A DNA stretch of 64,000 nucleotides from Elmis aenea (taxonomy: Eukaryota; Arthropoda; Insecta; Coleoptera; Elmidae): positions 15,030,575-15,094,574 of the forward strand of contig OX393576.1 in assembly GCA_947652605.1 (NCBI GenBank), written 5' to 3'. The notes below the pieces were generated by a model. That model was not told the origin of the DNA. It saw nothing but the letters and a program-made list of their open reading frames with translations, and did no database searches. Position 1 is the stretch's first letter; each line of letters starts with the position of its first letter. This document shows positions 1-12,502 of this stretch, piece by piece. The position numbers and the translations under genes were made by a program.

Positions 1-35
1 CTCTGGTTATCTCGTGAAACTCGATATAACCAGAG
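1..35. repeat. Short hairpin at window edge
   Basis: Ten-base arms ctctggttat and ataaccagag pair perfectly around a 15-base loop. It may be the end of an element cut by the window edge; no function is assigned. Confidence 0.4.
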
Positions 36-394
36 ATAAACGAACATCCATCACATTCACAAATACTCTAGAAATGTAACTTAAAAATAAACTTGAGGAA
101 GAAGCATCAGCAGGACTTTCTTTGTCGAGTTTAAAAATGCACTCGACGGGTTGAAAGCATTTTGAAAAAATCAACTAAAAATAGATTGTAAGTATGTCTG
201 ATAGCTAAAGGGAAATATAAAAAAACCGTTGCATATTGATTACCATCCAACTGTACTTTTCACACAGTTTAATAGATGTTAACCAAGCAGTAGGTTAAAA
301 AAATTAAAAATGAATAAGGATATGATATTTTGATTTTATTAGATATTTTTACGGAATTTGATATTGAATGAATATTTGGTGAGATGACAAAAAC

Positions 395-495
395 TCGTAA
401 TAAAAAAGACTGCAACCGATGTCGACCCGAGAGCGTTGAAACCAGCTTTGCATGTCGACAAGAGATCCTTCGAAAAACGATAAATAATTTTTTAT
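395..495 (+). mobile_element. Possible Penelope-like 3' tail fragment
   Basis: The order 'gactgcaac', then a GC-richer stretch, then 'gatccttcg' followed by an A-rich tail recurs in looser form at about 15655 and 23785. The 15655 copy follows a GIY-YIG endonuclease relic, which suggests a shared Penelope-like 3' end. Similarity is judged by eye and is weak outside these short blocks. Confidence 0.3.
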
Positions 496-504
496 TCAAC
501 TTAT

Positions 505-690
505 TTATTTATTTAGTCATGAGTCCTTCTACTGTTAGGTGTAGGACTGTTGAATTGTGTTGTGCTGATTTTTTTCCATGTTTTTCTGTCTTGGCTAGCC
601 TTTTTATGTCTTTCCATTTGATGTTTCTATCCGCTGCTGCTTTTTTAACTTCGTCTTGCCAGGTCTTTCTTATAACTTTTTAATTTACCC
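505..690 (-). pseudogene. LINE reverse-transcriptase ORF, C-terminal fragment
   Basis: On the minus strand about 52 codons are open from 664 to a TAA at 509-511. They begin TWQDEVKKAAADRNIKWKDI, the lysine-rich end typical of non-LTR retrotransposon ORF2 proteins ('TW..EV..A...R...W..'). A TAAA-type short repeat follows the stop, as in a LINE tail. No catalytic part is present, so this is a 5'-truncated dead copy. Confidence 0.6.
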
Positions 691-3049
691 ATATCTATAC
701 TTTAGGCAGAACAGAAAGCTGTTTGAACTTCTTGATTTCACAAAATTTGAGGTTTTTTTTTAAATCGTTTTCAATATCTGATCTGTTGTGTCTAAAATAA
801 TACAAATTTCTGACGGTTTTAAAATTTTGAAAAAGAAATTACAGTTGTTAGGTATAAAAAGGGCTTCGTTATAGTACCTGAAATAAACACGAAACACTAT
901 TCTACGCTACGATAATAGAAAGTCTAAGGGCACAGTAAAACCATACTACATCATGGTTGATAGTATGTGTCATTTTATAACATTATTTCTATTTTTTTTT
1001 CTTGCTTAATATAACTATAAATACGAGCATATGCCATTATGTAATCCATGATTGGACATAAATTTGAAGACCTGCTTTAGGAAAGTTTAATTTTTAGAAA
1101 GACATTGAAGTTTTACAAAACCAATAGTAGATATTTAAATAATGACTTATTATCCAGCTCAAAGATAAGCTAAACACTGAATTTTTTCTTTGGTAAATAA
1201 AAAAGTTGTAAGATAAATAACAAATGTTTGTTAGTCCACTCTGTACATGTACTAAATAAAATAAATGTTTTTTTGGAGATTATATAAATTGCCTACAAAT
1301 TACTCATAATTGTGCATAATAGTAAAAATTATCAGTAATAAAAAATTAGAAAAGAAAGTTTAAAATTACGTTTTTATTATAGCCAAAAATTACATACTGT
1401 AAATAATAAACTTTCGTACGACACATAAGTTATTTTATAAATATTTAATTATGTCACGTACAGGATTTACTGAATGTTGACTAAGGTCAACACAGCGAGC
1501 TTTTTTCCGTTACCTACCTTTACTTACTCAAAGGTAATCTACTCTTACGAATATTAAGCAATAAAAATGTGATGATAAAAAGTTGCAATTAAGCTGACCT
1601 GTATTTATATACCTATCTTCAATTATAATAACGGACTATGTTGTATAAAATTATATAGATTTGAATAGATTATAAACAAATGGAAAAAATATTTAGGTAA
1701 CGATTATTGTGGGAAAATTCTGTAACACATTCTTTTGATACTAAGCCGTTTGCAATAAAGGCACGGACTAAGAACAGTTTGCCAACAGAAGAACCTCTTA
1801 ATAGCAAAATAAAATGCACGTGATATGAATAACAGAATAACTACAGTAGAAGATAGTTATTTTATGTGTTTGAACAAAAAAATCGCTAGTTCCTATACAG
1901 TTTTCAAACTTAACTTTAACATAGAAAAAAATTATGTCAACCTATTGACGAAGCAGTGCGAATTTGGGAAATGGTTTAGGAAATAGAAATACGAGGTATA
2001 TTCGGAAATTAAGTACCATTTAACTATTTAAGAAAAGAAAAAAGTTGTTTAAAAAAATTTAATAAGTTCAATTTTTTACTGTTTTTATATTATAATGAAT
2101 TAAGCAACAATAATTTTATACTTCAAAAACATTATAATGCATCCAAGATGTTGAAATTCATATTAGTTTAAAACAGTACTGTAAATTTTTTAGGAAGTTG
2201 GCTTTTTCTTGAATCTTATAAAAAAAACTTAATTAATATTCAACTAACACCGATATATTGAATAAAACAGCATGATACATAACATATATTTATCAGATAA
2301 TTTTCAACTTTTTCTTCGATTTTGAAACTTCCTGTATAATTATATTTATATTATAATTTTTCACTGGAGCACCAAATTTTGTATATGCAAATAACCATTT
2401 TAATTAACCCAGATCAACAGTAAAGGCATTTGATATTAATTAATGAATCAATCAATTTTATTACTGTAAAATCACAATGTTGTAAATATATTCCAAACTA
2501 AAGCATCGAAGTTTTCTTTGCATTCACTTTATTTGATTGATAATTAAATAAGGACGTATTTTAAACTATTTATTGACGCAACTCAACATGTTTCGTTAAA
2601 ATAAACCCAATATTACGCATTATTACGAATAAAATTGGCATGAAATACATTCCTACTATAAATTTAATATCGCAACTTTAATAATACGAAATCAAATACC
2701 CAGCAGGCGATTGTAACGTATAGCTAATAGATATTAGTAAATCATTTTCATAAGAAAAAGTTGAAACTTGACTTGGGGGTCTGTATTTGGATTCATTTGA
2801 GCGTAACTAATAAACTATTTAATTCACCACACCTGCAATAATGGCAATACCCTTAGGTTATTACCCTCAAATGTTAATTATGACATTCCTAATAAAATTG
2901 TACTCCTATAATTTTGACTATTGCTGTGTTGTTTTGCGTATGGCTGTTAGAAAAGGATAATTACGTCTTAAAGATGCTGCTGACAACCAAATTAAATTTA
3001 AATTGAAAATTATACTGCACCTACTAAACGTGTTGATGTGTTAAGTATA
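691..3049. other. AT-rich intergenic DNA, nothing recognised
   Basis: No convincing ORF, RNA gene or paired element ends were seen. Short runs of A/T dominate. Old decayed repeats cannot be excluded. Confidence 0.5.
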
Positions 3050-3180
3050 CAGAGTGTGCCAGAGAAATCATGACCACCTCTATAAACTCTATAAACTGTT
3101 TTTAGAAGTGACTACAAAAACTCAATGTATTTTTATACAATTGAAATAGATTTACTTGATGTAATTTTCCCCAGAAAACT
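3050..3180 (+). mobile_element. Left-end fragment, CAGGGTG-type element
   Basis: CAGAGTGTGCC preceded by TA starts a stretch containing 'cagagaaatcatgaccacctc'-like sequence. It resembles left ends at about 21186 and 58246 ('tgtccca..gat.attaccac'). No inverted right arm was found. Confidence 0.4.
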
Positions 3181-3810
3181 GTTTAGTCAATGGGCTATAA
3201 AAACCTCCATTAAAGAAAAATATCAACGAATTTTTTTGTATTATAAAGGGTTTATTTGGTTTTTGAACTTAAATTATGTAGCTAACTTTAGCCTACTGAT
3301 GCCTTATTATATTTAATACTTTATCGGAAAAATGATAAATTATTTTAAAATTTACTTGACTAAAAAGATTGAACATTTACTGTATAATTTTGACTGATCA
3401 CAATCAAAGTATAATTTAAAAAAAAAGTTGAATAACGCCTTTCAAAATACATCAATACTACGATAACATTTTCATGTCATTACAAGTAGGGATCCAGCGG
3501 TTAATCAGCAGTATATACCCTTTTGTCTAATAATCGGTTTTTATTAAATTTAATTCTGCCAATAAATTATGTTAAAATATTATATTAAACATAATTTTTC
3601 AACAACTACAAATTAAAAAACCATGTTGAGATAATCTGATACAAAAGTAAATAACTAAAGACGCTTTCGATGTTAATAATAAGAGCTTTTTTTTCAAGGC
3701 AGAATCTATTTCTTGCATTACATATTTTAAATGATTTATTCAACTAGTTAATAAATTTTACGTATAGGTACATATTACATATTAGTAAAAAAACGTGAGT
3801 TTTTAATGCA

Positions 3811-4215
3811 GTGTACGTACCCATTCTCACGTATAGTTCAGAAACTTGGACACTAACACAAAAACAAAAACAAAGAATACAGACACAGGAAATAAGATTT
3901 CTGAGAAGGATAGAGGGATGTAGACTGATCAATAAAATCAGTAACGAAAAAATTCGAAAAAACCTAGGAGTAACAGATATTAAGAAAAAGATGGAGACGA
4001 ATCAATTAAGATGGCTTGGACATCTACTACGCATGCCAAAAAGTAGAGACGCAAAAATAGGATGGAAAATGAAGATGGATGGAAAGAGAAATAGAAGAAG
4101 ATCAAGAATAAAATGGGGGGAAAAAGTGAGGCAGAGACTAGAAGAAAAAGGAGTCAGCTGGAGAGATGTGCCACAATTAGCTAACTATAGGCAGGAGTGG
4201 AGAAACTCAATATAA
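3811..4215 (+). pseudogene. LINE reverse-transcriptase C-terminal fragment
   Basis: About 134 codons are open and end at a TAA. Recognisable landmarks are LTYSSETWTLT near the start, FLRRIEG, then LRWLGHLLRM, followed by a basic tail with a W..E..R motif. These occur after the catalytic palm of non-LTR reverse transcriptases, so this is the thumb/C-terminal part only. The FADD catalytic motif and all upstream domains are absent. It sits within the hAT element at 3487-4707, so it most likely inserted there and was 5'-truncated. It is not a functional gene. Confidence 0.75.
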
Positions 4216-4341
4216 AAATAGAAAATCATACCACGACACAGAAAGGTACAAGAAGAACCGATTAAGAAAATGAAGAAGTAGTAAAAAACTTATTAAAATC
4301 AAAATTAGGTCATAATAAACACATTTTATGGGTAATCTAAT

Positions 4342-4558
4342 GTTTTAGCGTCCCTTTTCATTTGACCAACTTTTAGTTATTGGTACTGCATTCATCTCTA
4401 CGGACATTCTGTTCAGATCAGAAAGAAAGGGTCGGGTTAGAGGTTGCTTAAAGCTTTTTTTTTTCAATGCTGTGTTGAACAAAGTGGCAATTGATACAAT
4501 AAAGATGTGTGCGTTGGAATTGACGAAAACTTGGTCCAATAAAAAGGGACGCTAAAAC
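4342..4558. mobile_element. MITE with TTTTAGCGTCCCTT ends
   Basis: GTTTTAGCGTCCCTT at the left is the exact reverse complement of AAGGGACGCTAAAAC at the right. Inside, 'ttgaccaa' and 'ttggtccaa' also pair. A related copy lies at about 6746-6973. The target duplication is unclear; TA within the end is possible. Superfamily not assigned. Confidence 0.6.
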
Positions 4559-4707
4559 AGTATACTACCCATTTTATGAGTACAATAAATATTTAATCCG
4601 ATAAATCATATGTGAAACTCAATAATCGGCCGTATAATCCGTAATCGGCTAATAAGCAAAGTCCTATTAATCGGTAATCGGCCAAATAGCTTATCATTGC
4701 ATCCCTA

Positions 4708-6745
4708 ATTACAAATTAAATTACTAAATAAGGTTTGTTGGGATTATTTTTAAAAACAAACGAGAAAACCAAGGTCAATTAAAACGTCTTAACATAAAAA
4801 CATACAAATTATAATAAAAGATCTTGTGCGATTTGTTCGCAAATAATGCTGTCGTGGTAGATCAAAACTGCAAATATTATGTAAGCTGAATTCCGTTTTT
4901 TTGCAATATAACTGTACGGATCTTTTATATGATTAGTAATCCGATATTTAATCTTTTTGCGAGTAAAAGGAAGCATTTCCTTTGAGTTAAACGTTATAAT
5001 TGGAGCAGTAAGCCACTATTAAAAACTAAAAACTTAATTATGTTCTAGCAATTGATGCAACTGTTGTTAATGACATGTTGTTAAAAGTATATCTATTACT
5101 GTAACACAAAAGACCTTCTAAAAATATGATACCCTAACACTCCCCCTAGACTCTAGACAGCTGACAATCGCGTTGGATTGCAGACTCACGCCTTCTTGGT
5201 TCTCTTTTAAGATACATAAAAGGAATGAAATTTAATTAAACATTTTGTGTACTATTGATGGAAAGGACAGTTAGTTTTCTCCGATCCAAAAGAAACATTC
5301 ACCTGCATAATAAGAAGCTCGACTTTGAATAACAATATAATCAATTAACATATTTCATGGTATGAATACTGTTTTTGCGAGGTTCACGAACCCATTTGAC
5401 TCCTAAATGTTAAAATTTCTCATAAACCGTGCGCAACATAATTTTTTCAATTTATCTGCTAAGAATCTAGAAAACTAGCTTTTTCATATTTACTCAGTAC
5501 ATAGGTGTTTGTTAATTATTTGCAGTGTAGGTGAATATTAGCAATGGTGATGCAACTGTTTCTAACCGTTGGCTTGTAATTGAGTGAAAGGCGAACCTTT
5601 TTAGGAGAATTTTGTGCATCACTGGCATAGTTATTGCAGTAACATTATAGATGTTTGACATATGATGCAGAACATTTCTATATCACAAGTTACGTAACGT
5701 TTCTAGGCATAAAATAATAAATGTCTTTGAATAACGAAAAAATTGTTCGGGTTTTAATGACATACCTATACAAATACAGATACATTAATTAGCATAACAT
5801 GTCTTATGTGCATTATTAATTCAAGGCATGTGTATTAATGAATGAATTGGTAAATGCAATTGTTTAAATAACACATTTTTTCAATAAATTAAGTCAACTC
5901 TGTTCTCCTATTTGCATTAATTAGATATGTAAAGATTTACTACAAAATATGTGTGTTCGATGTATGTTATGTGATGTTCAATATTTGCACAATCATTAAA
6001 TAATTGTGTAATATTTACTTAAGTAATAATAAAACTGTTATCTAAATTAAAATAAAAATACGGATCGAAAAACTTTGTCTCGCTTATTTTGATATTGATT
6101 TACCGTTGTTAAACAACATCAGTCTTCACATTTGTAAAAAAAAAAATGTAAATCCCAATTAAGGTTTCAATTTGAACAGCCCATACAATTTAAATTTCAG
6201 CCATGGAAATCCTAGAATAATTTTATATTTTTGAGTCTTTTCTTGGTTTTTTGATAACTTTAAAAATGAATACTTTAATGTTATAAAAAAAACTGTATAT
6301 GCTGACATTTGTTTTTATTTTAAATGTCCCTTCAATCATTGTTAAACAATTTGTTACATTAAAGAAAACCAAAATTATTTATAACTGTGAATAACATAAA
6401 AACCGGACATTTTGGCTGTTTTCGTTCATTTTTATGATAACTCAGGCCAAGAACATTGAAAAAAATGTATGTCAACTAAATATTCTGTACATTTTTGGCC
6501 ATTTGACCGATTATCTAGCTTTAATAATAATATGGCAAGATGTTAGCGGGACAGTTTAGCTTTTTGGTGGTATGTCCCGCAATTTATCAACTTCTGAATA
6601 CATCCCACTTTTGACAATCCCGGTTTACAAATTCTACACAAATTTGGCTAATTCTTACAAAGGATATAATAAATTCAAGTGTTATATAAAGTAACCTAAA
6701 GCTATATAATGTAATACAATGTTTTTAGAAAAAATGAAGTTTTAA
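4708..6745. other. AT-rich intergenic DNA, nothing recognised
   Basis: No gene or paired element ends seen. A somewhat GC-richer patch near 5140-5200 shows no coding signal. Confidence 0.5.
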
Positions 6746-6973
6746 TTTTACTGTCCCTTACTATTAGACCAATTCTTAGACATTGCCACCGCACACGGCT
6801 ATAGCCAGTCTATTTAAATAAGTAAGAAAGGGTCAGGTTGAAGGCCAATAACAGTTACTTTAATGCTGTATTAGGCAGAATTGCAATTGATACAATATAG
6901 ATTTTTTTGTACTATATTTTATTTATTTGGTGGCAGCGCCTAAAACTTGGTCTAATAACAAGGGACGCTAAAA
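6746..6973. mobile_element. MITE, second copy of the TAGCGTCCCTT family
   Basis: The right end CAAGGGACGCTAAAA is intact and the left end ttttactgtccctta is degenerate. Internal blocks 'attagaccaa' and 'ttggtctaat' pair as in the copy at 4342-4558. Confidence 0.5.
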
Positions 6974-6980
6974 TTATTTA

Positions 6981-7475
6981 GCTGTTTTTTGTTTTTATTT
7001 TCATAGATAGCTTAATAAGTGATGGGTAAAATATGATTTTTCTTGATTTTGTGACTTATTTATGAAAATAGATATGGCAAGTAATATCTTATTTAAAAAA
7101 AGAGAAAAAAAAACACATTTAACTATTCCATAGCCAACTTCGCGGCCCATAAAAAATGAAATTGTGGGTAATATCTCAAAAATGGTAAGTGATAAAAAAA
7201 ATCTAAAATAGCAGTTACATTCTTCTTTAAAAAGTACCTTCAGAAAGTACTAATAAAATTGATCGTATGCATAAAATAAAAAAGTTATGAGAGAAAAAAA
7301 AATTCAATATTTTCATATTTTTTGCTATAACATTTGAAGTACGAGAAATTTTGTACTTTTAAACATTAATTGTGGCTCCTCTTATGCTTAGGAATAATTC
7401 ATCTTATTTAAGCAAACCTGTATCTCTTATAATAAGCGAGATCCCCATGCTGGAAATGTAATCTGGGACACCCTG
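6981..7475. mobile_element. Single right arm of a CAGGGTG foldback element
   Basis: The segment ends GGGACACCCTG followed by TA. It matches the right arms of the elements at 8325-9564 and 44995-46289: shared text includes 'catagatagctt', 'gatccccatgctgg' and 'ctgggacaccctg'. Its left partner is missing. Confidence 0.6.
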
Positions 7476-8324
7476 TATAATATGCACAATTTTTCCGCAA
7501 AGCATTTATATTTTTTAAATTTAGCATGTTATTTTTTTTCTAGCATTTTAGTATTTTTATACGACATTTGGGTCATTTTCACATAGCATTTAATTTTTAT
7601 TTATTCATTAACATTGAATCATATTAAAATTGCATATTTATGCTAGCGTGTTATTTACAAATAACTGGAATTTTTCAGTTGTACGCTTTTAAGACAATGA
7701 TCCGTTTAACAGAGACGTGCCCCGCAAGACAATGTTTTATTGAAATTTTGCCAATTAAGGCATTGCTGGAATACAGTTTGCATTCAATACCACCCGTAAT
7801 TGCGAAAAAGGTTTATTTTTAAAGTCTGCTGTGAAATAACAACTGCTATTTACTTGGTTAGTTGGTTAGGGAAATGTTAAAGGTGAATGAACATTTAAAG
7901 TATGGCGACAATGCCGATTGATGCAATGCTAAACTAAAATAAGTAGCATGCATTGATTTGTTCACTTTTCAAAAACGTGTAAGGATATATGAATCATTAA
8001 GAAGTAAATCATGTCTTTAATTTCAATAATTTTGTAACGGTTTTTGCAACTACTATTGTATGTGGAACAGATGATTAGTTTATTGCTTGATTTTGTTTAC
8101 AAAATAATCTTTTTACAATGTAATTATGTTATCTACATTTTAGACGGTAAAATTTGTTTATATTTTAATTAATCAATAATTACCATATTTTGTACACAAA
8201 TTCAACTATGAAACAACGCAAAAAGTTCTGGGCATATTAGAAATCACTTGAAATCAACCTCGCAAATTCATTAAAAACTATTTTTCAAATTGAATCATGA
8301 AGAATTGATAATTCATTCATAAAA
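7476..8324. other. AT-rich intergenic DNA, nothing recognised
   Basis: A 60-codon frame at 7640-7822 has no recognisable motif and is probably chance. Confidence 0.4.
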
Positions 8325-8754
8325 AATTAAAATGTTAAATTCCTTTTTTTTTTCTTTTAACTGTTTTGTCTTAATCTTTAGTTAAGTTTATTCGTATTTT
8401 CTTGGGTATTTTTTATGAAAAATGTTAAGATTATTTTAGATTTTTTTAATCACTTTCCGTTTTTGAGATATTACTTACCCCTAATTTCTTTTTTCTTATT
8501 GGCTGTCACGTTGGCTTTGGAATACTTAAATGTGTTTTTTCCCTCTTTCTAATTAGATATCGCTTGCTATATCTATTTAAATAAATTACTCAGAAAATCA
8601 AGAAAAATCGTATTTTATCAATCACATATCAAGCTATCTAGGGATGAAAAAATAATAAACATCCAATTAAATGTTAAATGACAGTATCATTTGTTTACAG
8701 TACTATCATTTAGTGGAATTTCATAATATTGTTTTGTAATTCGATAGTCTTTAT

Positions 8755-9233
8755 CATAGGCGCTGACTACACGGGGGCAACGGGGCTCGTACCCCCGTGC
8801 CGAATAAACTAGGGGGGCATTGCCCCCATGCGATGCGACATCGCAAAGGCTAACTTATACAAATCACATTTAAATTATGCCAAACAGCACATATCACGTT
8901 CGAGTTCGAGTACAACTTTATTTAGTGCCATACTTTTTTCGTCTATTCTGAGACTATTAGTTTTGGAAAAGTTACCAGCGGTCGAACCTATACCTAACTA
9001 GTTTTGAAAAAGTCACCAGCGGTCTAACCTAACTAGTTTTGAAAAAGTCACCAGCGGTCGAACCTAACTAGTCTTGGAAAGTTACCAGCGGGAAACATTT
9101 GTATCAAATTTTATGTTATTTTGGCACACTGATCAAATTCTATTTGCCATCCCTGGTGTAGGTACTTGTTACACTCGTGCATCGTACATTTATCCCCTGC
9201 CCCCCTAGCGAGTTTAGAAAGTCGGCGCCTATG
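8755..9233. mobile_element. hAT MITE with 13-bp inverted ends and 8-bp target duplication
   Basis: Ends are CATAGGCGCTGAC and, inverted, CATAGGCGCCGAC (one mismatch in 13). Both flanks are GTCTTTAT (8747-8754 and 9234-9241), a perfect 8-bp duplication diagnostic of hAT. The body is GC-rich for this window ('ccccc/ggggg' blocks near each end) and holds a tandem repeat at 8955-9091. It lies inside the loop of an older foldback element. Confidence 0.85.
8955..9091 (+). repeat. Four tandem units of about 35 bp
   Basis: The unit reads roughly 'ctaactagttttgaaaaag' then 'tcaccagcggtcgaac', repeated about four times with small changes. It lies wholly inside the hAT MITE. Confidence 0.8.
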
Positions 9234-9564
9234 GTCTTTATAATAAATGAAACCAAGGGTAAATCTCAAAAATGGAAAGTAATAGGAAAAATCTAAAATA
9301 ATAGTTACATACATCATAAAAATGTACTTAAAGCAGGTACAAATAAAATTGATCTAGTGATTAGGATAAAAAGTTATGAGAAAAAAAGAAATTTAACATT
9401 TTCATAATGTATTCTATACCTTCTGAAGTACTAGGAATTTTGCACTTTTGCAAATAGATTCTAGGTCCTCTCATAATTAAGAATAATTCATCTAATTTAA
9501 ACAAACCTGTATCTCTGATAATAAACGAGATCCCCATGCTGGAAATGCTATCTGGGACACCCTG

Positions 9565-11458
9565 TATATCAACCCCTTGAAAAAATGTTAAAATTAACAC
9601 CCAAATATTATTTATTTTAATGAAACTGACACTGCGCAAAAAAAACAATAAGCAGTGCCTGATTTTTTTCCACAATAATCTAGGAAATAAAGAAAATTGG
9701 TTCTTTGGAATAACTTTTGAACTAAGATGGCTAAGGAAATTTTTCTATTATGTTCTTATTCAAAAAACTACTTAATTCCAATAACAAACAACTTTGCGTC
9801 TCAAATTCGGGACAATATGTCGAACAAATTTAATCCTATAAATTCAGTGATCAAAAGGAAGCATTGAATAATAAATGGAACTAACAAATTAAAGAGGCTT
9901 TATGGTTGATGTAAATAAAACTTTTATAAAGTGATCAATAATGCTTCGAATATAAGCCACTTATGAGTTTATGTTCCAGGCCAAATTTAAAACCTGACAT
10001 TTACCACAAAAGGTGTGTCCTAAATTTTAATCAAAGCTTTAAGTTAATATTATAATCTCATAAACTCGTAATACGGTTTTGCGGTTGATTGTCAACATTA
10101 GTTATGAGATTATTAGACAAAGTGCACTTTCAAGATATATTCATCGGTAATGGTACAAAGCAGTTCTCAGAATTCTACTTGTAGTTATCACGATGTTTTA
10201 ACGTTAAGTATTTCCCATTAGTATTACTGCATCTTACTCATCTGAACGAAGCACACAAACAGTCGAGCCTTAAACCCTCAACTATGTCAAAGGAACAGAA
10301 ATAGCCGGCAACAGACGGATGAAGTGTCGCGATGCTGCGAAGTCCAATGACCTTGTAAAGCGTGAATACGAGTATTTTTCCGGTTGGCTGCTTCTTGTTG
10401 ATTGCGTTTCTGGTCAACCATACAACCGATCATGAACGATACTTAGAAATGACTGACCTTTTTGTTGCGCTTATTGCAATACAAAGAGCCTTTTAAATTC
10501 GTCGAGGGAGTTGAATTACATAACAATTTAGCAAATTATTTATGGTTTACGTTTCATTTGAAGCTTGCGCAAGAATATTTAGTAATTTTTTAAGTAAGAA
10601 ATTGGCATGAAAAATCACCATCAACATCCCGTTCAGATAGTTATCTCAGAAATAAACCTCACAGACGCAACAAAAACAGTTGAAAGGAAATGGTACACCT
10701 TATCTTACTAAACTATAAATATCGTCAATAAGAACAACACAATTAGATATTAATTATTTATTTATCACATTTTTTGCATTTGGTTCAAATCAAAACTTTT
10801 CTTAGAGTTTTAGTAGGTAAACAATTTTTGAAGTGCAGTCGTTATTGATTCAGCTGATACCTGATATTTCATGACAGTTTATTACTGTCTCAGAAACAAT
10901 AAACAATCTATTACCACATTTGTTTTTAGAAATAATTCCCATGCATACTTTATACAAAGGCTGTTTGAAATTCGAGATTCATCATGGAGATGAAGTGAAG
11001 ACCTCACTTACTATAAGAGCTACAGCATAGGTTTAAATATGGCGAAGTTGCTACATTTTATCAAAATATATTTCAGACATTTGCAACCGTTTTCATGGAT
11101 ACTGAAAAACTGGCTTTCTAATTTTTGTCTATAACTTTTTTACTTACAAAAATGTAGGGATTTCATAAAAACTTTTCTTCATCAACTTTTTATTTTACAT
11201 TTGTTTGTTTTATTAATTTTTTTGCAAAGTCAGTACGATGTCGTCTGCATTTTTAACGTTCCCATTTTGTTCCTACACTTAAGTTAAGATGCAAGCGCAT
11301 AGCCTACTGAATCTTACCATTAAAAAAATTAAAATCAAAAGTATTTAAATGTTTACACCTTACCGATTATGTAAATTTATTTGCCGGTTTTCATTTGAAT
11401 TAATTGAAAAATAAAGTCGATTAACGCCTTTAAAAAGTGTATCCAAATTTTCATTATA
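9565..11458. other. Intergenic; one GC-richer patch at about 10230-10460
   Basis: Mostly AT-rich without coding signal. The patch near 10230-10460 has more CpG and less A/T than its surroundings, but no open frame with recognisable motifs; a regulatory or old exon role is guesswork. A stretch at about 11020-11130 resembles 40100-40215 ('tttcaga.at.tgcaac.gtttt'), a diverged dispersed repeat. Confidence 0.35.
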
Positions 11459-11558
11459 CAGGGTGGACCAAATTATTTAATAACATATAAAGTTTGCCGG
11501 GTTTATTTCAAAAAACAAACGAAATGGTCGAAATGTTAATGATATTTGGGACACCCTT
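11459..11558. mobile_element. Short CAGGGTG-ended element
   Basis: Begins CAGGGTGGACC after TA and closes with GGGACACCCTTTA about 100 bases later. It is too short to hold long arms and is probably an internally deleted or composite copy. Confidence 0.4.
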
Positions 11559-11919
11559 TAGGTATGTATATATTGCAAGTGAATTCACCGTTATTAATGT
11601 TTCCTAAATGCACGTGAAACTAATTGTTTTCGTTAATATCACTTTTACTGTTCAAAATTTTTGCTAAATGAACGGAAGCTGTTAAAGTAAAACTATTTCG
11701 AGTATTTATTGCGGAAACTTCATAAAAAAGTCTCCATCGGTCTGCAGGTAATGACAGTAAATGGTTTTGCAGTAAGAGTTATTTGCGTATATTACATTTT
11801 TATTGCTTATTAGTCATTGCACTTTCATTTCGATTTATGATTATGAATTAAAATTAACAGGAAAACTCTTTAATGCAATAAATGCAATAATCATGTAATG
11901 AAAATATCGGGTGATAAAA

Positions 11920-12449
11920 AATGATTGATGCCAAGGGTGTTAGGAACTTTATTCGAACGGATGGTAACCCATAGGGGAAAATCAGTGGCGTAGGGGAAAA
12001 AGTTTGTATTGACAGAACGGGTAATATTCTCCATTTAAATACGACAGCTACAGTTTTTACTGATAAAAAGGTTTGCAAAGCTTTTTGTTTAAAACAGTTG
12101 GCTTCATAAAAACAATTAAGTGCGGTTACTTTAAATTAGTTCCTTTATTAATTTTGAAAAGTACATAGGTAAATATTGTTTACAACACATTTTTACAGAA
12201 GGTGCTCAAAATGCCTTCCTTCGTTTTCTAAACATAAATTAAATCGAACAGCTAGGTAGTAATCACACACGAAATGACAGAACAAACTGATTTTTAGGAA
12301 AAACTAACCACACACGAATGACAGGTCAACCTAAACGTCACAGAAAACGTCAATAATACTACGCCACTGATAACCTAGTTTTACAATGCGATACCAACAA
12401 AAACTTGGTTATTTTATTTTCGGTCTGAAGTTAGCGGGCATCAATCATT
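11920..12449. mobile_element. Possible inverted-repeat element
   Basis: AATGATTGATGCC at 11920-11932 pairs exactly with GGCATCAATCATT at 12437-12449, 530 bp apart. Inside, 'cagtggcgtag' and 'ctacgccactg' pair too. No clear target duplication was found, so the family is unknown. Confidence 0.45.
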
Positions 12450-12502
12450 GTTGATTACGCGATATATCGTTGAGCAATTAGACAATAATAGCATATTATA
12501 AC

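Larger units (their letters stand above)
3487..4707. mobile_element. hAT-type element with nested insertions
   Basis: The ends are inverted: TAGGGATCCAG on the left and TTGCATCCCTA on the right, with further similarity inside (AATCGG-rich subterminal blocks). The flanks are ATTACAAG (3479-3486) and ATTACAAA (4708-4715), an 8-bp target duplication with one mismatch, as expected of the hAT superfamily. No transposase is readable. The interior holds a LINE ORF fragment (3811-4215) and a smaller inverted-repeat element (4342-4558). Confidence 0.65.
8325..9564. mobile_element. CAGGGTG-family foldback element, interrupted by a hAT MITE
   Basis: The left arm (about 8325-8754) and right arm (about 9242-9564) match those of the element at 44995-46289; the right end is GGGACACCCTG then TA. 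The extreme left terminus is not found, so the element is truncated there. The arms are split by a hAT MITE at 8755-9233 that inserted later. Confidence 0.6.

Noticed and set aside
384..683. 99-codon plus-strand frame
   Set aside because: It runs through a Penelope-like tail and across the opposite strand of a LINE C-terminus; the LINE frame on minus explains the composition.
4345..4539. 64-codon minus-strand frame
   Set aside because: Lies wholly within an inverted-repeat MITE and shows no known motif.
10230..10460. GC-richer patch as a coding exon
   Set aside because: All frames are interrupted and no splice-bounded open segment was found.
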